DNA of 64,000 bases from Tricholomella constricta (lineage: Eukaryota > Basidiomycota > Agaricomycetes > Agaricales > Lyophyllaceae), in the NCBI GenBank assembly GCA_013368375.1, contig JAACJP010000006.1:930001-994000 (forward strand). Reading direction: 5' to 3'. This document shows positions 37,897 through 51,059 of the stretch, in pieces. The notes below the pieces were generated by a model, which worked only from the letters and a program-made list of their open reading frames with translations, ran no database searches and was not told the origin of the DNA. A program made the translations under genes and the position numbers. Within the stretch, counting starts at the first letter, position 1, and each line of letters starts with the position of its first letter.

Positions 37897-39615
37897 ATGT
37901 CTTCGAACGCAGGCCGTGTTTTATTGGCATACTCTGGAGGCTTAGGTCAGTAGCTTGTGCTGCGATCAGTAGTCGCGAACTTTGATCGCTTAAATCGCCT
38001 CGCTAGACACGTCCTGTATCCTTGCCTGGTTGATCGAGCAGGGTTATGAAGTCTACGCTTTCATGGCCGATGTTGGACAGGAAGAGGTGCGCGTCTTTGA
38101 TATCGTATCCTGACTCTGTCTCATCTGGCGTGTAGGACTTTGCAGCTGCCGAGAAAAAGGCCCTGGAAGTCGGTGCCAAAAAGTTCTTCCTCGAGGTCAG
38201 CGTTGCGTGCAGTGTATCTCATGGCGATGATTAACGAAACTTCGAAATCAGGATCTTACCCGTGAATTCGTGACCGAGCTTATCTACCCCGCGGTCCAAG
38301 CCAACTGCATCTACGAAGTTCGATCCTCTCTCAATGCCAAGTCACGCGACTCAATCATTTTATTAGAACGTCTACCTCCTTGGTACATCGCTTGCCCGAC
38401 CTGTCATTGCCCGTGGCATGATCGCCGTCGCCGAGCGCGAAGGCTGCGAGTGCGTCCTTTCAATTGCTGTTAACACCATCTCCTCAACCCATGATCTTAT
38501 TTACAGTTTCGTATCCCACGGCTGCACAGGAAAGGGTAACGACCAAGTTCGATTCGAACTTGCGTTCTACGGTCTCAAGCCCGACATCAAGGTCGTTGCT
38601 CCCTGGCGCCTCCCCGGTACGAGCAGCCACCCATATTGTGACCCCCTATCCATCTTACGTCTAAATTCTCACAGAATTCTACAACCGCTTCCCCGGCCGC
38701 CAGGCGCTCCTGGACTACGCCGCTGAAAGGGGTATCCCCGTTGCCCAAACTAAGGCCAAGCCCTGGTCGACCGACGAGAACCTCTTCCACATCTCCTACG
38801 AAGCCGGCATCCTCGAGGACCCCAACACCACACCCCCCACGGACATGTGGAAGCTCACCACCGCCCCGGAGGACGCCCCGCAGACCCCCGAGCGCATCTC
38901 CATCGAGTTCCAGGCGGGCCTTCCTGTGAAGATCACTATCCCTGACCAAAACAAGACCATCACCGACGCCGTCGAGATCTTCCTCGCGCTCAACGCTCTC
39001 GGCCGCAAACACGGCGTGGGTCGCGTCGACATTGTCGAGAACCGCTTTATTGGCGTCAAGTCTCGCGGATGCTACGAGTCGCCCGGCGCGACGATCCTGC
39101 GCGCCGCGCACGTCGACCTCGAAGGCCTCACGCTCGACCGCAACGTCCGCGCGCTCCGCGACCAATTCGTTACCATCGAGTTCAGCAGGATCTTGTATAA
39201 CGGCCACTTCTTCACGCCTGAGCGCGAATTTATCACTAGCGCGATCCCGGCGAGCCAGCGCACTGTTAATGGCCTCGTCCGCCTGAAGCTCTACAAGGGC
39301 AATGTTGTTGTTGAGGGTCGTGAGAGCTCTGAGGTCTGCTATGTATTTTAATCGCGTCCATGTGCTGCTTTTACTGATGTGTGGGGTAACAGGGTCTGTA
39401 TGATGAGCAACAGTCGTCCATGGACGAGCTCGGCGGATTCGAACCTACTGATACCTCTGGCTTCATCCAGATTGAGTCTATCAGGATCAAGAAGTGAGTT
39501 ACATTTCACTCTGCGTTGCGATCCTTCTCATGTCGTCGGTAGATGGGCACAGGCCAACATCCGCAAGGGCCAAGCCGGCGTTGAGCCCAAGGATGTCTAC
39601 GGGACCCGCGTCTAA
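37897..39615 (+). CDS. ARG1: Argininosuccinate synthase
   Basis: About nine exons. The N-terminal P-loop of the N-type ATP pyrophosphatases ([14 protein letters not shown]) spans intron 1. Further hallmark stretches are [61 protein letters not shown] and VYGTRV at the end. The enzyme joins citrulline and aspartate using ATP, the penultimate step of arginine synthesis, in the cytosol. Each intron keeps frame; stop TAA at 39613-39615. All key motifs are present, so the gene looks functional. Confidence 0.96.
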
Positions 39616-40415
39616 TCGAGCCCGACGCGCCACGCGCTGTTGTTGTGTCTTCTTGTGCCGATGTACTACCTTCAATAAACTCCAATGTAGCGAATCTATA
39701 AGACCTGAACGATTTTGAAAGATAGGATGTGTGAGTGTTACCCGGAAACAGGTTAACAGGATTGAGTGGTGTCATCACTGGCGCACATTTCGACATCCTT
39801 GAGATTGTGGCGCGAATCGATTGATGGGGAAATCGAAGCCATCAAATGACACCCCGGTGCACACATGTACGCCACCTTGTGTCCATCTCATGTGTATTGA
39901 CCTGAATCATTGGGCGACCACCGGGGAACACGGCCGTAAGGAGCGTCGGAACAGTTTCCATTTCTATCCCTGGCGAAGGCAAAACAACGTCCGACAGTCA
40001 ACTTTTGTAGTAACGCTTGGTGCTTTTCCGAATAAAGGGCATCAATACTTGCACTGAGCAGGAGCAAATTCGAAAGTGACAAACGTCAAAAGATAAAGGC
40101 AAACGATAGATTGGGATATCCTGGTGACTCAAGCTCCAGCTCGGGTTCTACATGCAATGCTGTAAAGGGAATTTCGAGACCTGGTTCGCAGCCGCGTGCA
40201 GTGACGTTCTGGAACGACGAGAAGAGAGCACATTGCAAGCATACTTCGGCGTCCAGAAAAGGAAGGAGGAAGGACATAAAAGGAAGGAGTCATAAGGCCA
40301 TAATTTAAGGTTCGAAATGACGTCACTTTCAATGCTGTGTGTCTCAAGTCGCGTCACCTTCGCGCAGCCTATAAAATGGGCATCGTCCAAAGTCAGTTGC
40401 CATCCTCCTTCAACC
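39616..40415. other. Intergenic, nothing recognised
   Basis: The 3' side of ARG1 and the upstream side of the coiled-coil gene. A TATA-like CTATAAAATGG lies at about 40370-40379, about 40 bases before the next start. Confidence 0.5.
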
Positions 40416-41064
40416 ATGAGCTCCACCACACAGCCAGCTCCCCCCTCTCCGCAAGTCTTGAAGAAGATGGAGAAAGAAATCGCGAAAGAAGGAAAGTCCG
40501 AGGAGTCGCGCGTCAAGCACATCCTCGACGAACTCTCAAGCACAGAGAAATCCCATAGGAAGGCAGAAAAGGTTTGCGCCCGTCGATACGATCGAACGAG
40601 CGCTCATAATTCGAGATCCCACAGGCCGTGCACAGCGCCGAGAGTACGCTCCACAAGGCAGAGAAGAAAGAACTTTCCGCCACCAAAGCAGCCAACAAGG
40701 CGACGCATGACCATGACATTGCTGTTACGAAGCGACACAGCGCAGAACAAGATGCGCAGGTGCGTGTTCGACGTGTCAGAATAGCTCACATGCCTACCTC
40801 TGCGCGCAGATGAAGAAGCAGCAAGAGCTCAAACTGCAAAAGGAAATACAAGCCAAGAAGGACGCCGCGGATGCAGCCATCAAGGCCCAGAATCTGCATC
40901 AGGTCGGTACTCTCATTCACTCGTGTACTTGAGCTGCCCTAACATCCCATATATATGCACAGCAAGCGCGGGAGGGCAAACTTGCTGAATTGCACGGCAC
41001 GAGCGCGCAACCAGATGCTAAGACTGGGGAGCAGTCTATGCCTGGCGGAGAGCGGATGGGTTGA
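40416..41064 (+). CDS. Small alpha-helical coiled-coil protein
   Basis: Four exons (40416-40571, 40625-40759, 40810-40902, 40963-41064) encode 161 residues. The protein is Lys/Glu/Ala-rich with heptad-like spacing throughout (KMEKEIAKEGKSEE, LHKAEKKELSATKAA, MKKQQELKLQKEIQAKK) and a short Gly/Pro tail. There is no signal or membrane segment. I do not recognise a named family. A nearby TATA box and short upstream region suggest a well-expressed small protein. Confidence 0.8.
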
Positions 41065-41512
41065 GCCACAAGTTGTCTTGTTACTTTTTTCTATACATTG
41101 CCGGGTAATGTTCGAGATACCATGGATACATGAGAATTCAATACATTTTGCCGATTTTTCGGCTGTGGATGTTGAGTGGCGCATGGCGAAGCGAGCAGCT
41201 GATCAAATTCGTGTCGTGTCCGTATTGGTTGCCCGGTATATCTGCGTCACTCGCCAGGTACAGAAAATCAAACATAATTTTGTGCCGGGCCTTGGAAACT
41301 CGTCGAAGAGCAGAAATATATAACGTGACAGATGAGCAAAAACAACAAAATAAATACCGCAACAGCACGAGGAGAAACCAAAAGACACAGCCAGAAGAAG
41401 CACAACGAAATATCAAGCTAGATATATGATCTTCTGATGAACAAACGACTCATCAGCCAGCTTGTCTTTCCCACCCATTCAACAGAAGAGCAGAGAAACA
41501 ATCTCACATTGC
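41065..41512. other. Intergenic between convergent genes
   Basis: AT-rich, A-run containing spacer with no supported feature. Confidence 0.5.
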
Positions 41513-44450
41513 TCACGTCGCACTCTCATCTTCCCGTTGCTGCTCCGCCCTCAGCTTCTTCAGCGCTCTCTCCTCCCCACTAACCTCCAAAAACTCCCTC
41601 TTCCTATACGATGACCCTCCTTCCGCAGGAGATGGCAAAGGCGTATTGCGCCCCGAATCGACCACCAGCGGCGTGAGCGACAGCTGCGGGGTCTGTGCCT
41701 GTGTTTCAGACTGGGCCGCCAATTCCCGCCTCAGCTCCTGCAGCCACCTGCCGCCCTCCGCGCCGTCGAAGAGCCACACGTGGCTACACGCAAAAGGGAC
41801 GTGATCAGTACAAATTTGAGTGACAACAAGGGGGGAAGAAAGGGGGGGGCGGGTAATGATATAGATCTACCTGTCGCCGACACGCTGTGGCGGGCTCGTG
41901 CGGGCGTCGCGGCCTGTCGCCGCCGCCGGCGAAAACGCATCATCCCCGAGCTCCTTATGCACGGGGACGACCGAACTTGGACTTGGCTCGGCGGGTGCTC
42001 TTGGCGCAGGGAGCTCCCACCCCAGCTCGGCGCACAGGTGCTCGACGATGTCGTCTGCGTTGCCGAGGAGGACGATCTGTTGCATGCGTTAGACGGGCAT
42101 GAAGGGGAGGGGGGGAGGGCGGCGCACGCACGTCAGGATTGATATGCCGGATGGGCGTTTTGTTGATTAGGATCTATGTACGGGGACGGGGACGGAGTGA
42201 CGATGAGTACGGTGCGTGTGGCGGGCATGTAGCAAATAAGGGACAACAAAGTTTTTTCTTTTACCTGAGGTACGGAATGTGGGAGGTGTGCTAATACATT
42301 GATAAATCAAATCAGCCACAGAATTGGAAGCGAAACGGGACAGAGAAGGAAGGGAAAATGGACGGGCGGATGAATGGAGGATAAGACGCACATAAGATCT
42401 CCGCGACCGGAGATACTTTCAAAGAGGTACCGATGACAAGGAGCAGATCGACGCGTTCACGATCTTCGGCAAGGGAGCGGTCGAACTCGTCCGTGAGCTT
42501 TTCGCCGAAGAATGTGATGTCTGGCTAATAATTCCGATTGCGTCAGATCGCAGCTCCAGCACGCCCGTGCTAAAAGTCGCGACGTGAGTGAAATTCACCT
42601 TCATGATGCCCGGAGGATACGCGGGTCCGTCACTCTCATCTTCGTCGTTGCTATCCCAGTCGCCCTTGGCCTTTTTCTTGCCCTTTTTCTTCTTGGGCGT
42701 TTGTACCGCTGGGGGATTGCATATGGTGCAGAGGGCGACCCTCTGGTTCATTATATCGGACTCTATCTCGGAGCCAGGGACCCGTCGTCGGCAGAGGAGG
42801 CAGCTAGCCGTCGCGAAGGAGCCGTGACATTGAAGAACGCGTTGGACACCGGCTAGCGTTTCTAGAGTGTCTATGTTCTGTGTGTAGTTCTATTACGGGG
42901 AAGGAACGCATCAGCGAAGATCACCACGCGTCAAAGAGTGCAGCCTACACGTAGAAGCTGGAGGATCACAAGGTGCGTGAATATGGGCGTGACGGGGGAG
43001 CATATGAAGATGGGTATCACGAACCTGATTCTTGTCTTCCATGACTTTGATAAATCTATGGCATGGGGAGGGTATAAAGTTCGATGGATAAATCTGACTG
43101 TCAAGATGATAAGAGCATGTGCGAAAGTGAAAGCGAGATAGGACGCAGCGAACCTGGCAAAGGAACTGAAACATCCAGGAACATTATTCTTCGTCTCATG
43201 ACTGTTAACATTGAATTGAATCTTACTAGAAAACTGTTCGCATGATAAGCAGGAGCTCGGTGGAGATAATGCTTTCTTACCGGCAGGATTTTCTCGAAAG
43301 TAATTAATGTCGAACCTAAAAACACAGAAGCCGTCAGTAACCAACAAGCGACGATGGCGACGCGCGGCGCACATTTGTTGAGGATCATCCAGGTCATATT
43401 GTCCTCTATCTTTCAGTGAAGCATACAACCCGTCACGGGAGCGAAAATCAGGGATTCCACACGACACGCCTGTGGGAAAGTAGCTGGAGCATATGTTTGT
43501 TGACTTGCAGACGGATGATGCTCACTGATACCAGCCCCAGTAAGTATGATGATTCGCCGGGAGGAGCGGATAAGATTGATGGCATCAGCGATCGTGTTGT
43601 ATTGTGTCAGTCTGTCCCGTAACCGGAGCCTGCGCCAGAACACGTTATTTCGTTCGGTTTCTTGAATCGCTTGGAAAGCCCGCTTACTCGTGAGAAAGAG
43701 CAACTTTAAGAAAATACAACAAGGTAGTTGGTTTCTTGTTTTGCAAGGCGTCGCACTGCAGAGGAAGGATGAAACGAAGGGGAGGAGAGCTTTCAGATAA
43801 GACCGACCAAGGATATTCCGAAAGCGCGCAAGAGCTTCGGGATGGGGATGTTACGAATTACAACATATTCCTTCATCCAAGATGCCATTCCTATCAGAGG
43901 ATCATAAAGTTAACGACATACACCTCCATATGATTGATGCGAGCGCTGACCCCTTTCCTTTAGATGATACATCATCTGCCGAATCTCTTCCTCATTCCAC
44001 GTCTGTTGGACTTCCAGGTGATGAATGAATAGACAGCTTTAAATATAGTATTTGATATACCTTCATCATCATCTACACCATACAGCACAGAGGAATCCAC
44101 TTCCACGTCAACCGAATCTCTGTTTCCGCTCTCGTCCTCGTTTTCAACGGAACTATGATCGTCCGCAGAGGCCAGATCCCCAACAGGGTCGACCTCGGGA
44201 TAATAGTCTGTTGGTATAGTCTGCATGAGGTCCTCGACTGTTTCCACATCTATGTCCACATCTTCAGCAGCCTCCAGGAAAGCGCGAACTTGCAAGACAA
44301 GGACATCATTATCAGCGTCCGGCGGCTGATACCTTATCGATTCGGACCTTTCTTTATCGCGGACGTGATCCCCAGTAAGAAGTGATGCCATTCCCGCCTC
44401 TAGAGTCTGCAGCAAGTTCCTGACCAGCTGTTGGTCTAAATGGCAAGAAG
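41513..44450 (-). CDS. SIR2-type NAD-dependent protein deacetylase (class I-like)
   Basis: A many-exon gene. The Rossmann motif IILTGAGIS, then GIPDFRS, the [10 protein letters not shown] catalytic loop, the active-site His in QCHGSF, the zinc ligands (SCLLC, LCTIC) and DITFFGEKL...[16 protein letters not shown] are all present. A Lys-rich insert follows the second zinc pair ([12 protein letters not shown]). The N-terminal extension is acidic ([34 protein letters not shown]) and the C-terminus is long. This layout matches the Sir2/Hst1 group, which removes acetyl groups from histone tails using NAD. The 5' exons before about 44450 were not resolved. Its neighbourhood holds two H3-H4 pairs and an H3 variant. 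Confidence 0.9.
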
Positions 44451-45426
44451 TTCAGCTCAGATTGACGTCCAGTCCAGTGTTGGGAAATGGCGAGACGATA
44501 GCAGTTCCGAGAGAAGGAGAAGCTCGTTTTCAATTGCAGTTATTTGTATGGCCGTATTCCTGTCGGCGTGGAGCGATAAGTATCAGATGAATCGTACAAT
44601 GGCAGTGGCAGACGGGAACAAATTGTGACAAGCATCCGACATTTACTTTCATAGCCGGATCGGCCTCGTTTGTCAAATTTCCCCACGCTGCTTCGCCGAA
44701 AGGGTCGCGAGAAGAAATCCGATCGCGCTAACAGAGTGAACGGCTTCGGCCATGAACACAAATATTGCATGGCGCGTGTGCTTATGTCGTTTGATACATA
44801 TCTGGAAACCCATGTCATATGGTTTCCATATCTTCAAACGATATGAAGCCTGCCAAAAATTCATCGCCGAGCTCGCCAAGAAGCGCTCAATTCGCCGGTC
44901 GTTTCTTGAAAAACCAGAGGATGCGGTTGGTTTTGGAAGACTCCGGATTGCTCGGTGCGCCTCCACCTGAGTAGCGTGTGTGACCGCCATCTTAACACAA
45001 AACTGTGCTATCTCCAGAAATCCAGCTGTGGAGACTATGGAGCTACCGATGAAATAGAGGCATGGCAGAAACCCTCTAAGAATATAGCCCAGGGTAATGA
45101 TCGCAGCAAGGCAATTGGACGATCTTGGTTCAACCTACGAAGACGGTGATGCCGACCTGAATTAAGCGACGAAATCACCGGATCACGATCTCTGTCGTAA
45201 CGTGTATCTCCAAAATAACCATCAACCTCCTACTTTTATGCCTTCCGGTATGGGGATGTCAACTCTCCATAAAAGCAGACCAGAAACAAGGAGAAAAGGG
45301 CACTTCTCATCCTGACCTCCGAGCACAGGCACACCTCTAAATCTGGTAAGAACAATCTCCACTTTAAAACTCCCTTTCATCCAGCTGATAGACCTGAAGC
45401 ATCCTACCAGACTTTATTAAAGCGCA
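44451..45426. other. Region between sirtuin and one-TM gene; 5' exon(s) of the sirtuin likely
   Basis: Candidate upstream sirtuin sequence exists on the minus strand near 44480-44640 (ITAIENELLLLSELLSSRH), but no splice join kept frame by eye. Right of that, a 105-residue minus open frame (44673-44990) is not recognised. The rest would hold the two divergent promoters. Confidence 0.4.
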
Positions 45427-46536
45427 ATGTCGAACTTGGTCACCGCCCCCTCTGCAGTGGAAGTGATCTCTACACCTACCCTCAAGCACCGCGAGTCGTG
45501 GTCGAAACTGAACCGCACACACGTCCCTGAACCCTCGAACAAAAGTGCTGAAACAATTGCGCAGCCCCCTCAAGCTCCCATGGAACAGAAACGCGCCGGC
45601 TCCTTCTACTCATATAGCCCCAAGACCACGAGCATAAATGTGAGTCGCCCGTACTTGCTGCTGTCAAGGAATAATGCTCACGGTGCATCCCGCGTCACAT
45701 AGTTCCCGTGGCCACAAGAAGTGACTGGAATTGAACGTATCGCCCTGTCCGCTAAGGGAGATCTACAACGGGTGCTCAGGTATGTTCTCCCACAATTTTC
45801 TAGTCAATTCCTTCTGACGCCCCCGTTTGTTTTGCCTCAAAGTGCCTTCTTCGCTCGCCCCATCTCAATCGCCCTTGTCTATTCCAACACCTTCCACCAC
45901 GTCTGCCCATCCCAACCCGCCGTCCCTCTTTCCCTCCCTAACCCTTGCGCAATCGCCTCCGCGTCCCGCGACCTCCCCATCATCCAAACTCGCCAAGTCC
46001 ACCTCCAATGCTCCGGCAAAATCGTCTGCACCGCCACCTCGACCGTTCGGATAACTTCGCCTGAGTGCGCACGTCTGTTCCTCGAGGAAAAATACGCCAT
46101 CGGGCAGATGTTCGCGCGCATGGGCAAGGCCCCAGAGTTCGACCTCGTCTCCGTGGGCCTCGGCCCCGTCTCCGACGATACCACCACTCCCACCGAGAAG
46201 ACTCCGCTCAAGCGCAGCCTCCTCGGCGGTCGCCAAGAGCAACAGCTCTGGCGGAAATATAGGCTGTTCGTCCCAGACTTCGAGTGTGAGATCCTCGAGG
46301 TGTTCCCGTCGCGGGACATGTTCGTCGGTGGACACCAGTGGCTGGACGCGGATGCCGCAGCGCAGCAGTGGACGATGGAGCCGTACACTACCTCCATGAA
46401 GGATATCCACCTCCCTTCCAATGTCCTGCGCCCACAGACAAGTTTAATATTGTTCCTGGGTTTGGGATTCCTCCTCATGCTCGCCTTTGAGCTTTCCATG
46501 TTCTTCACGGGGAGGTCCCTGTTTTGCAATCTTTGA
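45427..46536 (+). CDS. Conserved-looking protein with one C-terminal membrane segment
   Basis: Three exons (45427-45639, 45703-45779, 45843-46536) encode 327 residues. The Ser/Pro-rich start is followed by FPWPQEVTGIERIALSAKGD and a globular region with alternating strands and helices (VHLQCSGKIVCTATSTVRI; CARLFLEEKYAIGQMFARMG). A hydrophobic segment lies near the C-end (SLILFLGLGFLLMLAFELSM), suggesting a tail-anchored protein. The middle resembles small alpha/beta enzymes of the chorismate-lyase shape, but that is only an impression. Function unknown. Confidence 0.75.
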
Positions 46537-46762
46537 CAATCAGTGCCAACACTGATTCGTCACCTTCGTTTTTATCATTAGATGCGCTTATTGCCACCAC
46601 CGTCATTGTTTCCCTAGTATACCTTCATATGTGTCATTACCAAGTGTATTCATTTAGTCATTCTTAGATATATAGCATCGTTCACATGCAATTCATGCAT
46701 CTTGCGCAGGATTCATCTGCCGCGACTCCTGCAGTATAAAAATGTGCTGTTCTCCATGGTAT

Positions 46763-46844
46763 GGGGGCACCGCGGATTGAACGCGGGACCTTCAGAATAC
46801 ATCACTGCTTCAGTCTGCTGCTCTCCCAACTGAGCTATGCCCCC
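46763..46844 (-). tRNA. tRNA-Phe (anticodon GAA), with intron
   Basis: On the minus strand the acceptor stem GGGGGCA pairs with TGCCCCC. The D arm GCTC...GAGC, the anticodon GAA within GACTGAAG and the T arm CCGCG TTCAATC CGCGG are all present. About ten to twelve extra bases (CAGTGATGTAT) follow the base after the anticodon, the canonical position of nuclear tRNA introns. Length 82. Confidence 0.9.
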
Positions 46845-47155
46845 TGTGAATACCTCAGAACACAGGACCCAGGCAACAACCTGATGACCACTGGCAACAT
46901 GACTGACAAGCCTGGATCAAGTCCTCACTTGAATATATATAGCTGGTTACCTGGCCCCGTTAGAAGCATCTACCTGCAATAAGCATTACTGTCGGTCTGC
47001 GTGACGTATCTCCTCCGTAAGTACCGGTACAACACAGGATCCATCCGATCACAGGATTTCGAGATTGAGAGTTTCAGAGAAAATAAGATTATAAGAATAC
47101 AGATAATATAACAATACAACAGTAGCTCCCGAACACTCAACCCTACAGCGCAAGC
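46845..47155. other. Intergenic between tRNA-Phe and histone H4 copy 2
   Basis: No gene is seen; AT-rich towards the H4 3' end. Confidence 0.5.
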
Positions 47156-47577
47156 TCATGCACCGAAACCATATAGTGTACGTCCTGACCGCTTAAGCGC
47201 GTAGACGACGTCGAGTGCTGTTACTGTTTTCCGCTTTGCGTGCTCGGTGTATGTCACTGAATCACGGATGACCTGGAGTAGGGGAATAAGTGAGAGGCTA
47301 AGGGCATCGAGGGCAAAGCAACGTACGTTCTCAAGGAAGATTTTCAAAACACCACGGGTCTCCTCGTAAATAAGCCCGGAGATACGCTTCACACCTCCAC
47401 GACGAGCAAGACGGCGGATGGCGGGCTTTGTGATACCCTGGATGTTGTCGCGAAGAATCTTGCGATGACGCTTGGCACCACCCTTTCCGAGACCCTATGA
47501 GAAGGAGACAATTAGCAAGTCAAGTCACACCAGCTGGAAAGCTCGCTTACCTTGCCACCTTTGCCGCGTCCAGACAT
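47156..47577 (-). CDS. Histone H4, copy 2
   Basis: The exons are 47577-47551, 47494-47327 and 47272-47156, 312 bases encoding 103 residues, apparently the same protein as copy 1. Intron positions match copy 1 exactly. Synonymous changes and a TGA stop distinguish it. Divergent from H3 copy 2. Confidence 0.98.
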
Positions 47578-47878
47578 GTTTAATAAGAAGGTTGAATGGT
47601 GGGGAGAGTAAGTGTGTTGTGGTGGTGGTGATGGTGGTGCGGATGCAACGAGTGGATGGGGGAGTCACGCTGCCACCTTGCTGCTTATATATGACCCGCC
47701 GGTGGCTGTGCAGACTTTCCGTTTGTTGATCGTCCAGGACGCGCTCGTCACGTGGGCCGACGCGTCGTTGTTTGTATAAATAACCAGCAGCGTTTAGCCT
47801 CCAATCCCTCACTTTTCGCCCTCCGCCACTACCACCACCACCACCACCACCACCACCAACTTCAACTTCACTTTTGCA
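47578..47878. promoter_or_regulatory. Bidirectional H4-H3 promoter, copy 2
   Basis: About 301 bases with a TATA for H4 (47686-47691, TATATA) and one for H3 (TATAAATA, about 47775-47782). The core between them is nearly the same as in copy 1, including CACGTGGGCCGACGCGTCG in inverse orientation. A (CCA)n run lies in the H3 leader, about 47829-47858. Confidence 0.8.
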
Positions 47879-48464
<586 letters not shown>

Positions 48465-48915
48465 AGGGTTGTGCTTTGTATTGGATCTCTATCATTATTG
48501 TAACTGTACTGTATCTATATTTTATCCATCCCATTGAAACATCAATTTGCGCATTCACTGTTCTGAACTACAGAGGGGGGTCCGTCCCTGCCAATCTAAG
48601 CGATCTCGGTCGATTGCCTAATGGATGGATGTAATCATCAACTGCGTACTCCGGCGTCTGCAGTGGGGCTTGGAATCGGAGCTCTCCATCATCCTTCACA
48701 CGCTCACTCACAGCCTCGATCGAAATGACACTTCGATCTTACATATAGTCTCGTCCGCAGCTTTACCTTCCGTTTCTGCTCTCCTAAACATTCACCATAG
48801 ACTCGCAGGCCGAGCCCTCTTTTGCTCCTCACCTCGGCATCGGCTCATTCCAGTTATCTTGTATTACTGTTGTCCTCGTCTCCCACAAACTATTCTCTCG
48901 CTCTCCCTGACGACG
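48465..48915. other. Intergenic upstream of the aspartic protease
   Basis: No gene is supported; the right part would be promoter and leader. Confidence 0.5.
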
Positions 48916-50825
48916 ATGCTGTCCTCCTTTCCGCTGTCTCTGGTTCTTCTCCTCTCAGTTTCACATTCCGTAATCGCCGCACCGAATGCTCCACAGGGAC
49001 AGTATGTGCCTCTGGTCAGGCGAACCTTGCGTGCACGCAGTGTAGAGGAATGGGGAGAATGGGCGAAAGCCCACAGGGAGAAGCTGTCTGCGAAATACGG
49101 CGATACTGAGAAACGGAAGCGAAGTACCGGCACGAATCTGTACGTCCGCGTCTAATACCTATCAGCTCTAGTGTCTGACGCCTTCCCACAAGCCTCACCA
49201 ATCAGAACTCGGATTCGAGGTACGTTGCCCGTGTCAGCCACCCCATGTGGATTGCCCTGACGTTTCTCTCAGTTTCTTTGGCTCTCTCGCTATCGGCACA
49301 CCTCCCGTCAGTTACAATGTCATTCTTGACACAGGATCCGCGTAAGTCTAACACACCGTCTCATTCTTCATTAACGTTAGACAAGGCTCACCCTGGCCAT
49401 AGCGACCTCTGGGTCGCGGACGCTAACTGCAATGTCACCTGTAACGGCGTCGCGACATTCAATCCCACCGCTTCATCGACATTTTCGACAACAGACCTGC
49501 CCTTTGAGATTTCTTACGGCAGCGGCCGAGCCTCTGGCACTCTTGGTGCAGACACCATACAAATGGCGGGCTTTTCGGTATCCAATCAGACATTCGGTAT
49601 CTGCGACTCCGTGTCTGACGGCCTCCTCACGGTTCCCGTGTCGGGCCTCCTGGGGCTTGCCTTCAAGACCATCGCCTCATCTGGCGCTACCCCGTTCTGG
49701 CAGGCGTTAGTGGCGGGCGACGCATGGGATTCACCGCTCATGGCGTTCCAGCTCACTCGGTAGGTCGTCATGTCTGATAAGGTGGCCTCCCACTAACTTA
49801 AATGTTGCTCAGATTCCTTGACGATCAAACGGCCCAGTCGCTTGAATTCGGCGGCTCATTCACCATGGGTAAGCCAAGCCTGGCATGTGCTCGCGGTGTT
49901 TGAATTTAAAGTGGTCGAACAGGTTTTGTCAACAATACTCTCTTCACGGGAGATATTGAATATGTAGATCTTGCCACGACCGCGTCGTATTGGATACTTC
50001 CCCTGACTTGTAAGCTGCTGCTTCTATTATGTTTCCCTGCATTGGGTAACTGATCACACTGGCGCCACAGCTCTCACGACCCAAGGTACCAACCTCGAGG
50101 TCCCGACGGGCCCTGAGGCGTACGCCGCCATCGACACTGGAACGACGCTCGTCGGCGGCCCAACCAGGTACATGACAGAATTTTACGCCCAAATCCCCGG
50201 CGCTGCACCAGGCACGGGAAATTTTGAGGGTTATTACACTTACCGTGCGTATACGTATCATATCACCTTGACCGCGTCTGACAGCGTTTTCGCATCTTTG
50301 CAGCATGCGCCACAGACGTCAATGTTACGATGGCTTTTGGCGGGAAGAACTGGGCGATCAGTGAGGCGGACTTCAGGCTCACCCAGCTCACGCAGAACCA
50401 GTGTCTCGGTGCATTCTTCGACCTCCAAACAGGCCGCTCTGCGCCCTCTTGGATTGTCGGCGACACATTCCTCGTACGTACTTTGTTTTTCTGGCCCCAA
50501 GTTGCAGAGAACGTCACTCACTATTTGACCTATTTCAATTTGTTTCTCTTTCCCGCAGAAAAATGTGTACTCCGTGTTTCGCTACGACCCACCTTCAGTC
50601 GGCTTTGCGCAGCTTTCCGATGCAGCACTCGCTCTCAACAGCGCGAACACACCCGTGCCCAGCGCCACGATAGGGTCCGTTGCAGCCACCGTTGCAGCCA
50701 CTAGCACCGGCCAGCCGACGGCAGGAAACTCCGCAGCTCCTTCGAGACTTGCACACCCCTTCATGATGTCCCTCGTTGCAGTATGGGCGGTGTCGTCAAT
50801 GGCGGGACTCGTACTATTACTATAA
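48916..50825 (+). CDS. Pepsin-like aspartic protease (A1), secreted, C-terminally anchored
   Basis: A multi-exon gene starting MLSSFPLSLVLLLSVSHSVIAA, a clear signal peptide, chosen as the ATG directly before it. A short propeptide ends near EKRKRSTG. The two catalytic aspartates are in VILDTGSA (about 49327) and AIDTGTTLVGGP (about 50130), with the flap Tyr in ISYGSGRASG. The tail is Thr/Ser/Ala-rich and ends in a hydrophobic segment (MMSLVAVWAVSSMAGLVLLL), as in GPI-anchored yapsin-like enzymes. It digests proteins at acid pH outside the cell or at the wall. Confidence 0.93.
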
Positions 50826-51059
50826 CTCTGCGACCTGTGTGGCCTGCGACTCGTCTAGTAGTTGCACCGGACGGACGCGTTACGTACTAGTAGACATTGT
50901 CACTTTATCTTTATACACTGCTAGATATACATTCTTCAATACGTCCTTCATAGCTACTCCGCTTTCATGAAAATACGAGATCATTGCGTTGTGGCTGTGC
51001 GACTGCATGAATACACGAACAACAAAGAAACGCTAAAAAGGCCCTCACCGAATGTCCAA

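Noticed and set aside
45865..46529. Minus open frames over the one-TM gene
   Set aside because: The plus-strand gene has good splice sites and a membrane anchor; the minus frames are its complement.
46761..46982. Plus open frame starting at the tRNA
   Set aside because: Its first part is the reverse strand of tRNA-Phe.
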